DNA from: Epiperipatus broadwayi
Lineage: Eukaryota > Onychophora > Udeonychophora > Euonychophora > Peripatidae
Direction of reading: 5' to 3'
Length of the DNA: 64,000 nucleotides
Assembly (NCBI GenBank): GCA_028023455.1
Contig: JAQFVV010013333.1
Location: 1 to 64,000, forward strand
Shown: positions 12,440 through 24,399 of the stretch, in pieces
Numbering within the stretch: position 1 is the first letter of the stretch
Layout of the letters: every line of letters starts with the position of its first letter
The notes under the pieces: generated by a model
Seen by the model: the letters and a program-made list of their open reading frames with translations, nothing else
What the model was told of the DNA's origin: nothing
Databases searched by the model: none
Position numbers and translations under genes: made by a program

Positions 12440-14010
12440 TGTAATAAAGATGCAGTTATAATCATCCTTTTTACTTGAAACATGGATTTGTGCCTTCATA
12501 TAATGATTCACACAAGTCTGTGTATAATCTACCAGAAACAGTTGTCAAATAATTATATGAGATTTAAAAATTTACTCGTCATTTAGATGTTGTGCATAAT
12601 GAATTTAAAAGTTAAGTCAATTGAATTTTTTGAAAAAAAAAAGCCAAAGAATTAAAATGGCAAACTTAATTTTTTCTCTCAAAACATTAAATTAAATGAC
12701 AAATTAGTAAAAGTTTCTTGCAAAATTATTGCTAAAAAAATAAAAAAACTTTTACACAATTGATGAAGATTTAATCTTATCAGCAGCAAAAATTTTTTTG
12801 AAACTATTCATATTAGACCCTTAAAAATGTCTATGTTCAATAACGCATTGCTGAAATATTATGTCTAATGTCACAAATCAAGCAGTGTACTGTATTTGCC
12901 ATACAAGTTGATGAGTATAATTTGCAAATTCATGAAAATTATTTATAGAAATCTGCACACCTAAATATATGAAAAGATGAATAACTTTTTTTTACAGAAA
13001 ATGAACTTGAATGGCAGAAGTATATTGGGGTTTGCACTGATGGAACTCCAGCCATAACTAGCAGGATTTCAGTATTTTTAGAATTAAAGATTTGTCTGAA
13101 TGCAAAACATGTTCATTGCATTATCGACAGAAAAAACTTAACATTTTGCCATATAGAAGAATTGCTTAACACGCTATCAGAAATTTCACAATACTTAATT
13201 ACCTAAAAAATAACATCACTAATGCAGGACTCTTGAATTTTATGCCAAAAGATGAATTTCACTTATGCATCTCTTATACAGAAGTAAGATTGGATCCTAT
13301 AATAAAGTTCTAAAAAGAGTTATAATATTAAAAAATAAATTATGAATTTTTCCTCGTAGTAAAATTTTCCCATTAGCATTTCATTTTTGTGATTAAAATT
13401 GGATGTATTTGCTTTGTTACCTGATGGATTTCTTTGAAAAAGCAAACATTTATTAATCCTAAACACAAAATTGTAAGCATTACAAAATAAACTTTTTGCA
13501 TAGTTAAAAAGTTGTAGGGATAATAATATAGAATTGCTTGCTTTTGTCTGAATTTTCTGAAGAAAATATTTTATTAAAAAAATAATAATTAACCATGCAA
13601 AATCAATTATTTTTTTTGAAAAATATTTTCTAAATTAAATGAAAATAAATAATGTGACTGGATAAGAATTTTGCTCCATCCCTACAATTTAGTAATCTTT
13701 TGTGGTCATCTTGAGAAGTAGTAATTGACTTCAGAGCAGTTTCAACCCTTGAAACAAAATTTTGTAATAAGGATTTGTTAGAATTTTAGATCGAGCAACA
13801 AAAAGAATATCCATCTTTTGATAAACACAGTCTCGTTTTGTTTACATAGAGATATCTTTGTGAAACTCATTTTCATTGCAATTATTAATTAAAAGTAAGC
13901 ATAGATCTTGTTTATCAAAGGAAACAAGTAGCAATATTCAAATACATCCAACACATTAAATTGTCTCGTGTTATATTCAATTTTTATTATAATTATTGAG
14001 TTTTGTGTTT
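12440..14010 (+). pseudogene. hAT transposase relic (ZBED5/FAM200-like)
   Basis: Fragments in order, in shifting frames: YLKHGFVPS near 12,460 (the N-terminal KYGF block before the BED finger), RHLDVVHNEFKS near 12,577 (end of the BED finger, with its paired His), IEFFEKKK, EDLILSAAK near 12,765 (usual EELILPAA), QVDEYN near 12,905 (usual LDEST, altered), EWQKYIGVCTDGTPAITS at 13,010-13,060 (the CTDGAPAM block), NAKHVHCII near 13,105, SYTEVRLDP near 13,275 (usual HTEVRWL, with the Trp lost), and FT-RYLCETHF near 13,850 (usual TYLCETGFS of the C-terminal dimerisation domain). The order and spacing are those of the family. Frameshifts and stops are frequent. Possible start codons lie 5' of the palindrome (MARGRKYLEKF near 11,015), so the gene was probably interrupted near its N-terminus. 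Confidence 0.8.
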
Positions 14011-14216
14011 CATATTTGTAATTTTTTTAATATTTTGTATTGTGAAAATATAAGTAAAATGAATTAAACCAAGTATAAATATAATAAAATTTTATAAATA
14101 TAATAAAATTTTATAATAACGCCATATGCATCTATAAAGAATTTTTCTTTTAGAGGTTATGAATCTTTCTAAATATTCCACAGGGCCTTTTATATCGATG
14201 GATTTGAGAAGTGCTG

Positions 14217-15250
14217 TCTTATAAGCATGGATTAAATATTTTGTTGATTCTGGAAATTTTAATTTACTTATCTCTTTATAGTTCTGACCATAAGGAGATA
14301 TTATTACAATTCAGTATTAATCATAGGGAAATTTATTATAGTCTTCTTTTGATTATAGGAAGATTTATTGCAGTCTAGTTCTGATCATTTTAGCTTTTTT
14401 TATTTTGTTACATTTAGTTATAATTATTTTTTATATTATAAATGTACACAATGAGAAGTTATACAAAAACATTTAGGCTATCTTAGTAAACATGCTAGGA
14501 TTTTAGTTAGTTCCTACAAATAGATTAATGTCATAAATAGGCAAGAAAAATATTCAGACTCAGATGAATCATTATATTGTGAAAGCTTAAGTGAAGTTAT
14601 TGACAAGAAACAAAAAATTAATGTAAACATTTTTTTTAAATTATACCATGTTTATGATAAAAAAGCAGAGTTTAAAAATAATAATAGACTTGTATTTTAT
14701 AATAGAAAATGCTGAATTCAACAATGTATTTTATAATAGAAAATGCTGAATTCAACAATATAATTCATAAACCTGATTGATGTTTTAATTGCTATCTAGC
14801 ACATAAAACCATAAAAGAAAGAAAAAGTTTATTGATAATTAAATGGAACTTAGGAGAACATATTAACGTTAAAAGAAATAGATGGAAGGATGAACACCAA
14901 TAGAAAACAGATTGTAGAGAAAGTTTAACTTTTTTTTTTTTGTTCAATTTTTGGTACAAGAAAATTAAATGTAAATTAAATTTCAAATGTAATGACTGCT
15001 AAAATAGAACTTGGAATTTGAAATATGAAAAATTAAAAGATGATTTGGAAAGGTAATCAATTGAAAAAAAATTTTAAACTAATGAAGAATTGAAGTTAAT
15101 ATTGTCAACATTGTGAGCCTTTTTTTTTTTTTTTTTACTGCTTATTAGTTTTTATCAAGTTTTTGTGTATTTTATTCATATTATAGATTGGAATATTTTT
15201 ATCTTGTATATCATCCATTTTTAGAATAGCCAGATATCCATTTACTGACC
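14217..15250. other. AT-rich stretch with one small tandem duplication
   Basis: Apart from the 33-bp duplication at 14,693-14,758 and a long T run at about 15,121-15,136, I see nothing. A plus-strand run near 14,538-14,620 (YSDSDESLYCESLSEVID) is open for about 30 codons and acidic, and resembles nothing I can name. Confidence 0.5.
14693..14758. repeat. Tandem duplication, 2 x 33 bp
   Basis: The unit GTATTTTATAATAGAAAATG followed by CTGAATTCAACAA occurs twice head to tail with almost no differences, so the duplication is recent relative to the surrounding decay. Confidence 0.9.
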
Positions 15251-15254
15251 ATTA

Positions 15255-15412
15255 TTTGAATTGGCGGTATGAGCTTGATTGAAACTGGAAAAATTTCCAA
15301 GTTTAACTTGGCTTAGATTTGAATCCCTGTTCTTGATTCTGATTGGACAATGCGCTAATAATAGTAATACATCATGAAGCCCTGATGTGTTTACTACAGT
15401 ATTAAAAAAAAA
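15255..15412 (+). mobile_element. tRNA-derived SINE-like relic
   Basis: AGATTTGAATCCCTG at 15,315-15,329 is close to the RNA polymerase III B box (GGTTCGAATCC). It lies about 50 bp downstream of GGCGGTATGAGCTTGATTG, a possible degraded A box. A short unrelated body follows and ends in an A run at about 15,403-15,412. That order (A box, B box, body, A tail) is the SINE plan. No cloverleaf can be closed, so a functional tRNA is excluded. The call depends on short motifs. Confidence 0.4.
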
Positions 15413-16540
15413 TGATAGATTTATGAATTTCTATAAATTTGCTTATTATCCATCTTGCATAGTATGAATTTTTCACCAAAATATATAGAAGAAAAATTAG
15501 AATTTGATCAGTCAAAGAAGCATATATGATGGAAAGTGTGTTTGTGCCTAAGTTATTGAATAAGATAATTCAAAGATGTAATACTTTTTTTTTTTTATTC
15601 CCTTAATTATGAAATTTTTTTTGATTAAATACAAAAAAAAAAATTTTACTGAAAAAAAAATTAAATTATTAAAGTAATATAAAAATGCTTTTGCAGGAAA
15701 ATTTCAAATTGTGAAGATTGTATACTAAAGGTGATTTACTTTTACAAATTATTTTCTGCAACTTTAAATTCAGTCCAAGTGGTTTTCTATATCAGATTTT
15801 TTACTGTGATGTTGATGTCAAGAATTGGTGAATTAAATCTGCCAATTTCTAAATATGTTGGAAAATACATTTGAAAATAAAACTAGTATTTTAAGTGATG
15901 TGTTTTGCCTAGGGGTATTATAATGAATGAGGAAAAAATTGAAAATGTAATTATTTATTTAAGTCAGCATCAGTTGAAACAAAGTGAAATAAATGAGTTA
16001 AGTCTGCATAAAATGTATTTAGTAAACTTAATATATTTGAAAATATGTTATTATACTTAACTTTTTTTATTCATTTTAAAATATATACTTTGAATTAAAA
16101 AATGAGCAAAGATTGCTAGTTGTATAATAAAATAATAATGACTGTAGAAGATGAAATGTTTGAATCCAAAACTCAAAATTTAAAAACGAAAAAATGCTGA
16201 GAATTGATAATAACACAATCTAGGAGAATTCTCATCTTAATACCAAAAGATTGATATTTTCTGATAAAACAATATGATTATGAAATTTATTGGATCATTA
16301 TGAAAGAATTTTTGTGATGGCTTTGGCCAGTCAATAGCTGATAACAATTGTAAAACTGCCTAGAATATGGGGAACAGTAAAACATTTTTAATGAAATGCA
16401 TGCAAGTGTTATTATAATGAAATATCACATTGACTTTCTGTGTTTTGACTAATAGTTTTTGGAGATGAGAATTAACAACCATATTTTATAAATATATACA
16501 TATTTATACCCAAATTACATAAGACGTATGTTTTATGCAT
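15413..16540. other. AT-rich stretch without recognisable features
   Basis: Homopolymer A and T runs and short open frames such as 15,445-15,510 (plus) occur, with no family motif that I can name. Confidence 0.5.
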
Positions 16541-16544
16541 AATT

Positions 16545-16695
16545 TTTTTTTACATGTTTGTGGTCATATATCCATCATATGAGATAGTATCGATAGCTGA
16601 AAGGTGGTTGGGAATCTGTGTTCAAATTCTCTACAGTTATATATATTTCTTGAAGTAGATCACACATAAACATAATCTACATAAGCAAATTTTTT
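16545..16695 (+). mobile_element. Possible second tRNA-derived SINE relic
   Basis: GTGTTCAAATTCTC at 16,618-16,631 resembles a B box, and TGGTCATATATCC at 16,561-16,573 lies at roughly the A-box distance. The 3' part ends in a T run rather than an A tail, which weakens the case. It is decayed and could be chance in a long AT-rich window. Confidence 0.25.
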
Positions 16696-17102
16696 TTTTT
16701 AATATTGTATTTTTTGATCATTAATAAAAACAAATTTCTTAATGTTTCTTTTTCCATTTGACTATGTAATCCAGTTTATTGCATCATCTTTTTTCAAAAC
16801 CACTGAAACAAACATTAATCTTTCTTCTTCCCTAAACCACATTTATATATATGTTTGCATTTTTTATCAGTGATAATCTTTGCTTTGATATATAACAAAA
16901 CCGTTGTTTTTCCACTCTCCAGATTGCATCACTTGTTTATTTTTTCTAAATATAATCTGTTTTTCAAATATAAAAATCGTTTATTCGAAATTCTTTCAAC
17001 ATTTTAGATGCATGTGAAATTAATTAAATTTTCTAAAATCCTCATATAATAGCACTAAGCCTTTTATCTACTGTAATCATGATAGTTGAAAAGAAACGGT
17101 GC

Positions 17103-17261
17103 CTATTCTTCTGAGTGATAGGATACTGTACAAATACCTTTTTTTTCAGGCCTTCGCTCTTGCAAATTCACTAGGGGAATATCATTAATTCTTTCTGCTT
17201 TGACATTTTTTGTTTCAGTTAAAGCTTTTACAATTTTTGTCTTGATTACTGCATATATATT
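17103..17261 (-). other. Unassigned minus-strand open stretch of about 50 codons
   Basis: The minus strand is open from about 17,261 to a stop at 17,105 and reads KALTETKNVKAERINDIP followed by LVNLQERRPEKKGICTVSY. The composition is charged and protein-like, unlike most AT-driven frames in the window. It has no ATG of its own and does not match a domain I recognise. It could be a decayed retroelement ORF or an exon remnant. Confidence 0.2.
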
Positions 17262-17280
17262 TTATTATTACTTATCTGCA

Positions 17281-17292
17281 CCCCCCCCCCCC
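17281..17292 (+). repeat. Poly(C) tract, 12 bases
   Basis: Twelve C between ATCTGCA and AATTAAGATAAT. The downstream AATTAA matches that of the tract at 6,470-6,485. Confidence 0.95.
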
Positions 17293-17739
17293 AATTAAGA
17301 TAATTGAGTTGTTATTTCTATATATAAATTGTTTATATATTTTCACTTTTTTTTCTTCAAAATATTCTATTTTTTATATTGATAATTTACCATTTCTCTT
17401 TTCAATTATCAGTTCATCATCATTTCTGTAATTCTATTCATCCAAACTTTTTTACCAATTCATTTGCTTAAGTTTCACATCTCTATTTATTTATTTAACA
17501 TATGAATTTTGTTTTTGATGGCTTAACTATTGACAAAGTATCATAAATTTTTTTATAGAAAATTCAGTCAGGAGATACATTCTTTAATGATATTATATCT
17601 ATCAATCCTGCCAATGCAACCATAAATTTAACAGTCATTAATTATTTAGTTCATGGTTTGTTTTTGTTCCTATTTACATAGATTAGTATCTGTTAAATTC
17701 CATTTCTGAAGCATATAAGTATAATGATCATGGGTTGAC

Positions 17740-18500
17740 CTGAATCTTCTCTCCAATTTAATTGTTAGAGCTGGAAAAAAAATTATTGGAAATGTCAGGA
17801 AAATCCATTTTTAAGACCATAATTTTTTGATTGTAAAGTTTTAAATGATTATCCAAACAGAGGATTTTGTTTTGGATCCAAGTTATGAAATTATATTTTG
17901 AGTTATTGGCAAGTCTGCTCTGCATAAGAGCTCTAATATGTTTTCCAAGGGGCAACTTCTGATATTTGGGCAGAGGTCTATATGAAAAAATGGCCACTGC
18001 AATGGATTACGTTTCAGTGCACCAGTAATATTTTTCAAGGTAATATTTGATTATTCAGAAATTTAATATGGGAATTTTTTCCAAATGAATGTATTTACCA
18101 GCAGAAAATGCTGGTTCTACGGAAATTGTCCGTAAAGTACTTCATCATAACTTCACGGGGTCTAGTTAGCTTTATGAGATTACTCTTAGAAAGTAATTTT
18201 GATCTTAGATAAATAAATAAAATAAATTAGGCTACAATCCAGGGTAAGTTATAAATAATATGGGCTTGAATTGTGTTTCACTCTTTTATTGCAAAAGATT
18301 ATATTTACATTATGAGATGATTCCATGTTTTTGCATACTACTTTTAGATTAGGAATAAGATCCCAGTCTTTGAAAAAGATTTCCACTTTTTATTTCCTTA
18401 TTGAAATATTTTCTGCTTCAGGAAATGACATAAAAAAGTCAAATTAATATTAGCATAGATAAATTTTCTGCAATTTGTTTCTGGAAGTTCACTGATGAAT
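17740..18500 (-). pseudogene. 3' part of a jockey/BS-like LINE, copy 1
   Basis: On the minus strand near 18,040-17,970 the translation reads NITGALKRNPLQWPFF, corresponding to the conserved block after the RT domain of BS/jockey-like LINEs (RIISGTLxxTPxxWLPVLxNI). The next part, HIRALMQSRLANNSKYNF, is open to 17,758 (79 codons from 17,997). Higher coordinates (18,500-18,250) contain weak matches to the preceding thumb region. The block aligns in order with 39,880-40,640, for example at GATCTTAGATAAA and at ATTAGGAATAAGATC / ATTAGAAATAAGATC. Stops and frameshifts show it is dead. Confidence 0.6.
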
Positions 18501-19850
18501 ACTTTTTTAAAGTTAATATTTGTTTCATTTTTATCTTATTTATCATCTTATTGTCAATCCAAGATTATTTTTGTTCTTTTCTTTGAAATTACTTAATCAC
18601 ACTACAATATTTATTTTTTATCCAAGTTATCTGAAAAATTTTATCTTATTCCTTTCAATTTATTTATGACCTAATTTATTTTTTATCTTGGCTCTTTTTA
18701 TTCTTTTAGAAAGTAATCCTAGTTTTACCACAATTTAATTGTAATTCAATCTATATTATTTTCATGATGTTCATATGATTTTATAAATCCAAATCTATAT
18801 GAATGTCTGGTAAGTATAAAATGCAAAAAATTATAAGAAATTGATGTTTTAAGTCACAATAGCCCTTAAGTATTGTTAATATCATGTTCTACGAAAGATC
18901 TTAATTTGTAATATTTATTTTCATTAGTTAAAAAAAATCTTTTCATAATTGGCCTCGATGTTTAATGATTAACATGCACTGGAATGGGCATTTGATTTAT
19001 GTAAAAAAATATTTTAAACCAAGATCCCAGAATGCTTCATTTATGACAGGGGACTGCCTGTATCATTTTTAATTAAAATTTTATGATTTTTGAACTGTGT
19101 TTATTATTATCAGTATTTTTTTTTACAAAAACTTATCAATCTTTTATTAGCATATTTAAAATTTAAAAAGTTTAGTAAGATTGGAAAAGTGAAAACATAG
19201 ATAACAATTTAAAAATATTTTATGGATTAATGGTACTTCAATATTCACATCTTATTTGTATTTATTTTAATATATATATATTTGCCCTAAAGAAACTAAT
19301 TTGTTGGAATGAGGACATAAAAAAATGATAACTAATGATGAAACACCTGTCCCCTCTGGAGAGTATTATTTCTTAAAGTTGACCACATCAGTCCACTTAC
19401 ACATTTTTGGTAATGAGTTCTATCCATTTTGATGTTTTAATATTCATAGTAATATCACACCAGTTTGGGTTCAAATTTTATTTTTCATATCCATTCTAGT
19501 TATTACCGCTATAAATACTTTTATATTTATTTTTGAAATAATAAACTGCCTTTGAATAAGTTATACATTTTTAATTAAATAAATTTTAATATTTTTGTTA
19601 ATATATTTTTTGAAGAGAAATAGAAACAGTCCCATAAATTTTTTTTAAATTCATTAAGAATTTTTTGAGTTTATTAAAAATATAAAGTTGCCAATTTCAG
19701 ATTATGAGTAAGAAAATATATTACATATCGTTAAAATCCAATTGCAGAACAAATGCGTTGTAATATTGTTCAGTGCTAGATTAAGCCTTTTTTAATATAT
19801 ATATATAGAATATTATTTCTTCGATTTAAGCTGAGATTCATTATTATTCA
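18501..19850. other. AT-rich stretch without recognisable genes
   Basis: GGGTTCAAATTTT at about 19,467 looks like an isolated B box without an A box. I see no coding signal or terminal repeats. Confidence 0.5.
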
Positions 19851-21028
19851 GCGTTTTTTTTTTCTTGCTATGGGCTTCGCTTATTCCATCTTTTTAATAT
19901 TTGTTTATATCATTTACATCAATTATAGCTCAACCTTCCCCAATCCAATCTTGTTATTTCTAATGTAATTATTTGTGGTACATGCTATCTTTGCTTTATT
20001 TTATTTCATATGATTCCCCTATCATTATCACAGGTGATTTAATATCCCTGAGATCTGTACCTTGGAAATGCCATCAACACTTCTATCTTCAAAAGTCTCC
20101 AATGTTGCGATTCAGTAATTTATTAAACCTCAAATAATATAATTCTAGTACCAATTGTAACCGTGGAATACTTCACTACTTTCTTAATAACTTTCCTACT
20201 ATTAATTGTAATTGTATATCTTGATCCTTTTATGCTAATCCCTATTTGAATTCCGTTTAAAAATTAGCTGTTCTAAAATTTATTCTCTTGATTTATCAGA
20301 AGGAATTACAAAAAGGAAAATTACTTAAGTCTTTATTTGGAGCTTTCTAAAATTTAATTGGAATCTTTTTAAATCTTCAGATGCTAATTTTGTTATTTAA
20401 TTCTTTATTGCCATCCCCCTGTTTTTTATTAACCCTCCAAGAATAACGGCCACTATCTCAAAACAGGGAATATAATTTTTTTTATAATAACTTAATTTTG
20501 GATTATCCAAAATCATCTATAAAATTAGTTATGAAAATTTTAAAAAAAATATGAAGCTTAATATTTCAACTAATACCTAAAAATTCTAGTTTAATCAAAG
20601 ATTTAGGTTTAACTAAAAGAAAAATACAATATGACATAAGGTGAATGATTTTGCTAAATACTTAACTAAGATAATTGATTCAAGATATTCTACATCTAAT
20701 ATTTCTAATTTTTTCACAAAAAAATTTAATCGATTCCTTTTCTGAAATTGATATTTTTTCTGTTTATCAAGATTAGTTTAGATTGTAGTTTGGATCCAGA
20801 TACTTTTATATTCCTTTTATATATAAAAGATGTGCTAAACTTATTGTCTTTCTTCATTGTCATTATTAAATAGCGTTAGAAATGACAATTTTTCCTGGAA
20901 ATTCCTATATTTAAAAATGGTTCTAAAAATTGGCCTCAATTATAGATCTTTTTCTGTTTTACGTATCATTATCAGAATCTTTGAGAGATATATTTATGAC
21001 AAAATTATTTAAAATAACAAATTTTTAG

Positions 21029-21041
21029 CCCCCCCCCCCCC
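21029..21041 (+). repeat. Poly(C) tract, 13 bases, inside the LINE
   Basis: Thirteen C between TTTTTAG and AAATTGACATAG, lying between the PIFK block and the FDIS block of the jockey-like RT, so the expansion happened after the element lost function. Confidence 0.95.
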
Positions 21042-22103
21042 AAATTGACATAGTTTTTTTTTATCTAATGAATCACTTGAAAAAAATCATCTCTAATATA
21101 TTCCTTGTACCACAGAAGACTAGAGCAAGCTTGGTGTCATTTATTTTGACATATCTTAAAGACTTTGATAAAGTTGACCATTAATTCTTGCCAAATTAAC
21201 TAATTTTTAAATCTCTTAAAATATATTAAATGATTTGAATTCTTCATTTACTCTTGAATGTTGTTGCTAAATTTAATAGTATAACATCTTCACTACTATT
21301 ACTCTTTTGGAGTACCCAAAGACAGCATGCTTACCTCATTATTGTTTAATATATATATATTAATAATTTGATAGCAATACTCTCATTTCTTCTGCTATGC
21401 TGATGATTATAGCTTCAAACACATTAATTGCTTCTTATTAAAGAATGACATTTTTTTCTATATGGTGTTTCAATAACAAAATTATATTTAATAATTACCC
21501 TACCTGAAATCTTATACCTATCCTTCCAGTTCTGTCTATGACTCTAAAAGTATTTGTAAAAACAGAATGAATTTGGGATTATTTCTAGAAATGTCTTTTT
21601 TTTTTAATCATCGTACATAATAAATAGCTTTTATAATAATGGGGTCATCCATAGACAAAGTAAAATCTTTAACCAGTCCATTAAATATAATTTTTTCCTT
21701 TCTTTGATCCGCCCCATCTTAGAATCCAATTCATTTATCTGGAGTCCACATTCTAATAGAGATATTCATAAAATTGAAAATACATTTGTTAGATGCACTG
21801 AATATTAACTATATCAATGACTTTTAGCATTTTTTTGACAAAAAAAAAGACATTAAATTTTTATATAAGATTTACTCTCAATATATAATTATCTCAGATT
21901 TGCTCTTGGATATATCCATATCTCGAAATTCTATATCAGATCTCACAATCTTTTAAATTTCCTATTAGATTCCCTTGGGTTCTCTATATTTTATATGACC
22001 AGTACTTATAAGGATTTTATCTTTGATTTTATTCAATTTAATAAAACTAAAATTTTATGTACTCATCTATTTTTTTTTCCAAGACTTTTTTATTTATATA
22101 ACT

Positions 22104-22130
22104 CCCCCCCCCCCTTTTTTTTTTTTTTTT
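22104..22130 (+). repeat. C11-T16 homopolymer pair
   Basis: Eleven C immediately followed by sixteen T, at about the expected 3' end of the jockey-like LINE. It may be a decayed tail or simple-sequence growth. Confidence 0.9.
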
Positions 22131-22859
22131 AATTTCACTTTATCATTTAATCACAATTATGGTTTTCATTTTAATACACATTTAATAATTTACTATTAGT
22201 TGTGTTTTACACTGTAATTAAAATAGTATTGAATTTTTGTATGGTGCTTTATGTTTTTAATTATATATTAAAACATTCATTGCATTCCATTGATTTTTTT
22301 TATTCTGTTTTAGTTTGAGAGTAGTGAGATTGTCACATGCAATTCATATTTTTTCTATCAGGTTTTTTTCATTTATTTTGCATATTACTATCTAACCTAA
22401 TTATCCATTTCTTTAGGCTTTTGTTTGATTCTATTACATTTTCTTACACTGCTATAAATATTTTAAACATTTTGTTTTAGCTTGAACTAGATAACTAATT
22501 CACAATTGCAATTCTTTAGGCATTGTGTTAAAAGTATTATCAAAAAAAAATGATGTGTTTTTGAATTTTATCTTGATATCTAAGGCAGTGGTTAAACTTT
22601 TTTAGTTCTCAACTCCCTTTCAAATTAAAAAATTTCCAACGATCCCCACCATCAATGTGCAAAAAAGTATTAAAACAACATTGTATGAAATCTATATTTT
22701 ATTATATAAATATAATAAATCATCTTTGAAAAAATATGTGTAAATCACAAGAACTAAAAATATAATAAAAATGTCTATAGTACTTACAACATTGTAAAAA
22801 AAAAAAAATTTTAAAAGGAAAAAATAAACAATATTAATAATATTATTAACAGTACATTA

Positions 22860-24340
22860 AAATTAAATTTAGTGGGATGGGTGAGCTTGCCTATTTAGGC
22901 ACAACAAATGTTATCTTGGTTCAATTTTTGTCAATGGAGGTCATGTAGTGTTTTCAATATTGGTAAGATGATTGCGCTGTTTAGTTTTTATGTTTACCAT
23001 TACTGAAAACGCAGTTTCACACAAATAATTACTAGCAAATGTAAAAAAATTACTATTGCCAATTCAGACAATAACATATTCTGTTTTTATTGTGAGCCAA
23101 AAAGAATTTATTGACAGTTTACTAAACTTGGTTTTAAGTCTCAAATCAGAATTGAATTCAGCAATTTCTTCTTGTGCATTTTAGGCAAATGTTTTACGTG
23201 CTGCATTTCTATTAAAAATGGATTTTTAACCCAAGTGAGCTTTTCTATATTTAAATCTGATGAATATTATGTATCAATTCTTTGTATAAACATGATAAAT
23301 GATTAATTGTGCTTTTCTTAATTAAATTCTTATCCAAATTATTTTCACTAATAAAGTCATTTGCACTTGAAAACATTTCAAATGTGCCATTTTTCATACC
23401 TGAATTCCATATGCTTATCTTTTTCTTAAATGCATGAATTTTATCATATAAAATTAAAATGTTTATATTCTCACCTTGAAGAGACATGTTTATTTCATTT
23501 AATTTCTCAAATATATCGGACAAATAACAATTTACAAACCCAAGTTTCAAATTGAAAGAGATTAGAAAGATCACTTTTTTTCTGATAAAAATAGAATTTA
23601 TTTTCAACTGTATTAATCATTTTAAAACTCGTCCCTTTGATCACCATCTAACTTTTGTATGTAATAAGACTTGTTGGTTATCTGACTCCATATCCTTGCA
23701 TAAAATTGTAAATGACCTACAATTCACTGCATGACATTTTATAAAATTGATAATCTTTATGGCATCTTTCCAATTTAATCATCTTTATGGCATCTTTCCA
23801 ATTTAATCATCTTGAAAAAAATCATTTAGTTTTAAAAAAGGATCTTAGCCTGTAGTACAACAGTTTATTGGCTGACAAAATAGTAAATCTTTGTGTATAT
23901 TACCATCATAGCAGTACGTAACATACACTAAGAATTGAGGCAAATTTATAATGGTCTGTCGACTCATCCAGCAGAATTGAAAATTTTGGGCTTTTTTTGA
24001 TTCTCTGGATAAGTTGCCGAAATTGGTCACTGCTAATTTCCAAAATTTTTTTACTTACTGAATCATTAGAAAGTGAAAATTTCCTTAATTCATCTGCATA
24101 CTTTTTCCCAGGAATAGTTTGTTATTTGTACTGCAGCAGGTAAAATCAGTTGTTCCTTGATTATATATGATTTTTTAGATATTGCTATTAAATATGACAC
24201 GTGGTAAGATGCCAGCATGCATTTTTCGTAAATGGTAATATTTTTAAAATAAACTTGTATTTTGATTTGATGAATTTAATAATCTTAATATTCTATAGGC
24301 TTTCTTGAACAAGCAGTATGCTTTGTATTCAAATGTCTTT
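22860..24340 (-). pseudogene. hAT transposase relic (ZBED5-like), internally deleted
   Basis: Reading the minus strand from high to low coordinate: ASYHVSYLIAISKKSYIIKE near 24,200 (usual ASYLVAxRIAKxKKPHTI), LILPAAVQI, KKYADELRKFSLSNDSVSKK near 24,080, SILLDESTDH at about 23,985-23,951 (first catalytic region), LLFCQPI near 23,880, CRSFTILCKDMESDNQQ near 23,690, LLHTKVRW near 23,655, LSDIFEKLNEINMSLQG near 23,500, SNYLCETAFSVM near 23,020 and KIEPR then NRQAHPSH near 22,920-22,875 (C-terminal dimerisation domain). A 118-codon frame survives at 23,607-23,251. The CTDGAPAM block expected between LLFCQPI and the CRSF block is missing, so about 60-100 residues were deleted. Frameshifts and stops add to this. 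Confidence 0.85.
23753..23808. repeat. Tandem duplication, 2 x 28 bp
   Basis: ATCTTTATGGCATCTTTCCA plus ATTTAATC occurs twice without mismatch. It sits exactly where the hAT coding sequence has lost its CTDGAPAM block, so it may mark the deletion and repair junction. Confidence 0.9.
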
Positions 24341-24399
24341 CTAATTTTGCAGGCTTGTTATTTTTGGCTGCTAAAGTTTTATTGTATAATAAGCATAAA

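Larger units (their letters stand above)
10567..14216 (+). mobile_element. hAT-superfamily DNA transposon, dead, with nested palindrome
   Basis: The left end CAAAGCTTCTCAAACTGGG and the reverse complement of the right end, CAGCACTTCTCAAATCCAT, match at most of their first 15 positions and fit the C-A-...-CTTCTCAAA form of hAT terminal inverted repeats. The flanking 8-mers TTTTACAA (10,559-10,566) and TCTTATAA (14,217-14,224) agree at 6 of 8 positions, as expected for an old hAT target-site duplication; both differences are C/T. Between them, 12,440-14,010 decodes as a ZBED5-like hAT transposase on the plus strand. The span of about 3.65 kb includes a foreign palindrome of about 1.36 kb; without it the element is about 2.3 kb, a plausible size. 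Numerous stops make it inactive. Confidence 0.8.
19850..22135 (+). mobile_element. Jockey-like non-LTR retrotransposon, decayed
   Basis: Plus-strand fragments occur in the expected order for EN-RT of a jockey-like LINE. TGDFNIP-like residues near 20,035 correspond to the endonuclease GDFN block. IPIFKNGSKN then LPIISRIFERYI-like residues lie at 20,895-20,995 (the PIFKKG...NYRPISxLP block). GVIYFDIS then KDFDKVDH lie at 21,132-21,181 (RT block with the first catalytic Asp), separated by a one-base shift. GVPKDSMLTSLLFNIYINNL follows (GVPQGSxLxPLLFxIYINDL), then CYADDYS with YADD at 21,396-21,407. The catalytic Asp residues survive, but stops and shifts are everywhere. The 3' end is probably near the C and T runs at 22,104-22,130. 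Confidence 0.75.

Noticed and set aside
19455-19480. B-box-like GGGTTCAAATTTT
   Set aside because: Isolated, with no A box and no tail.
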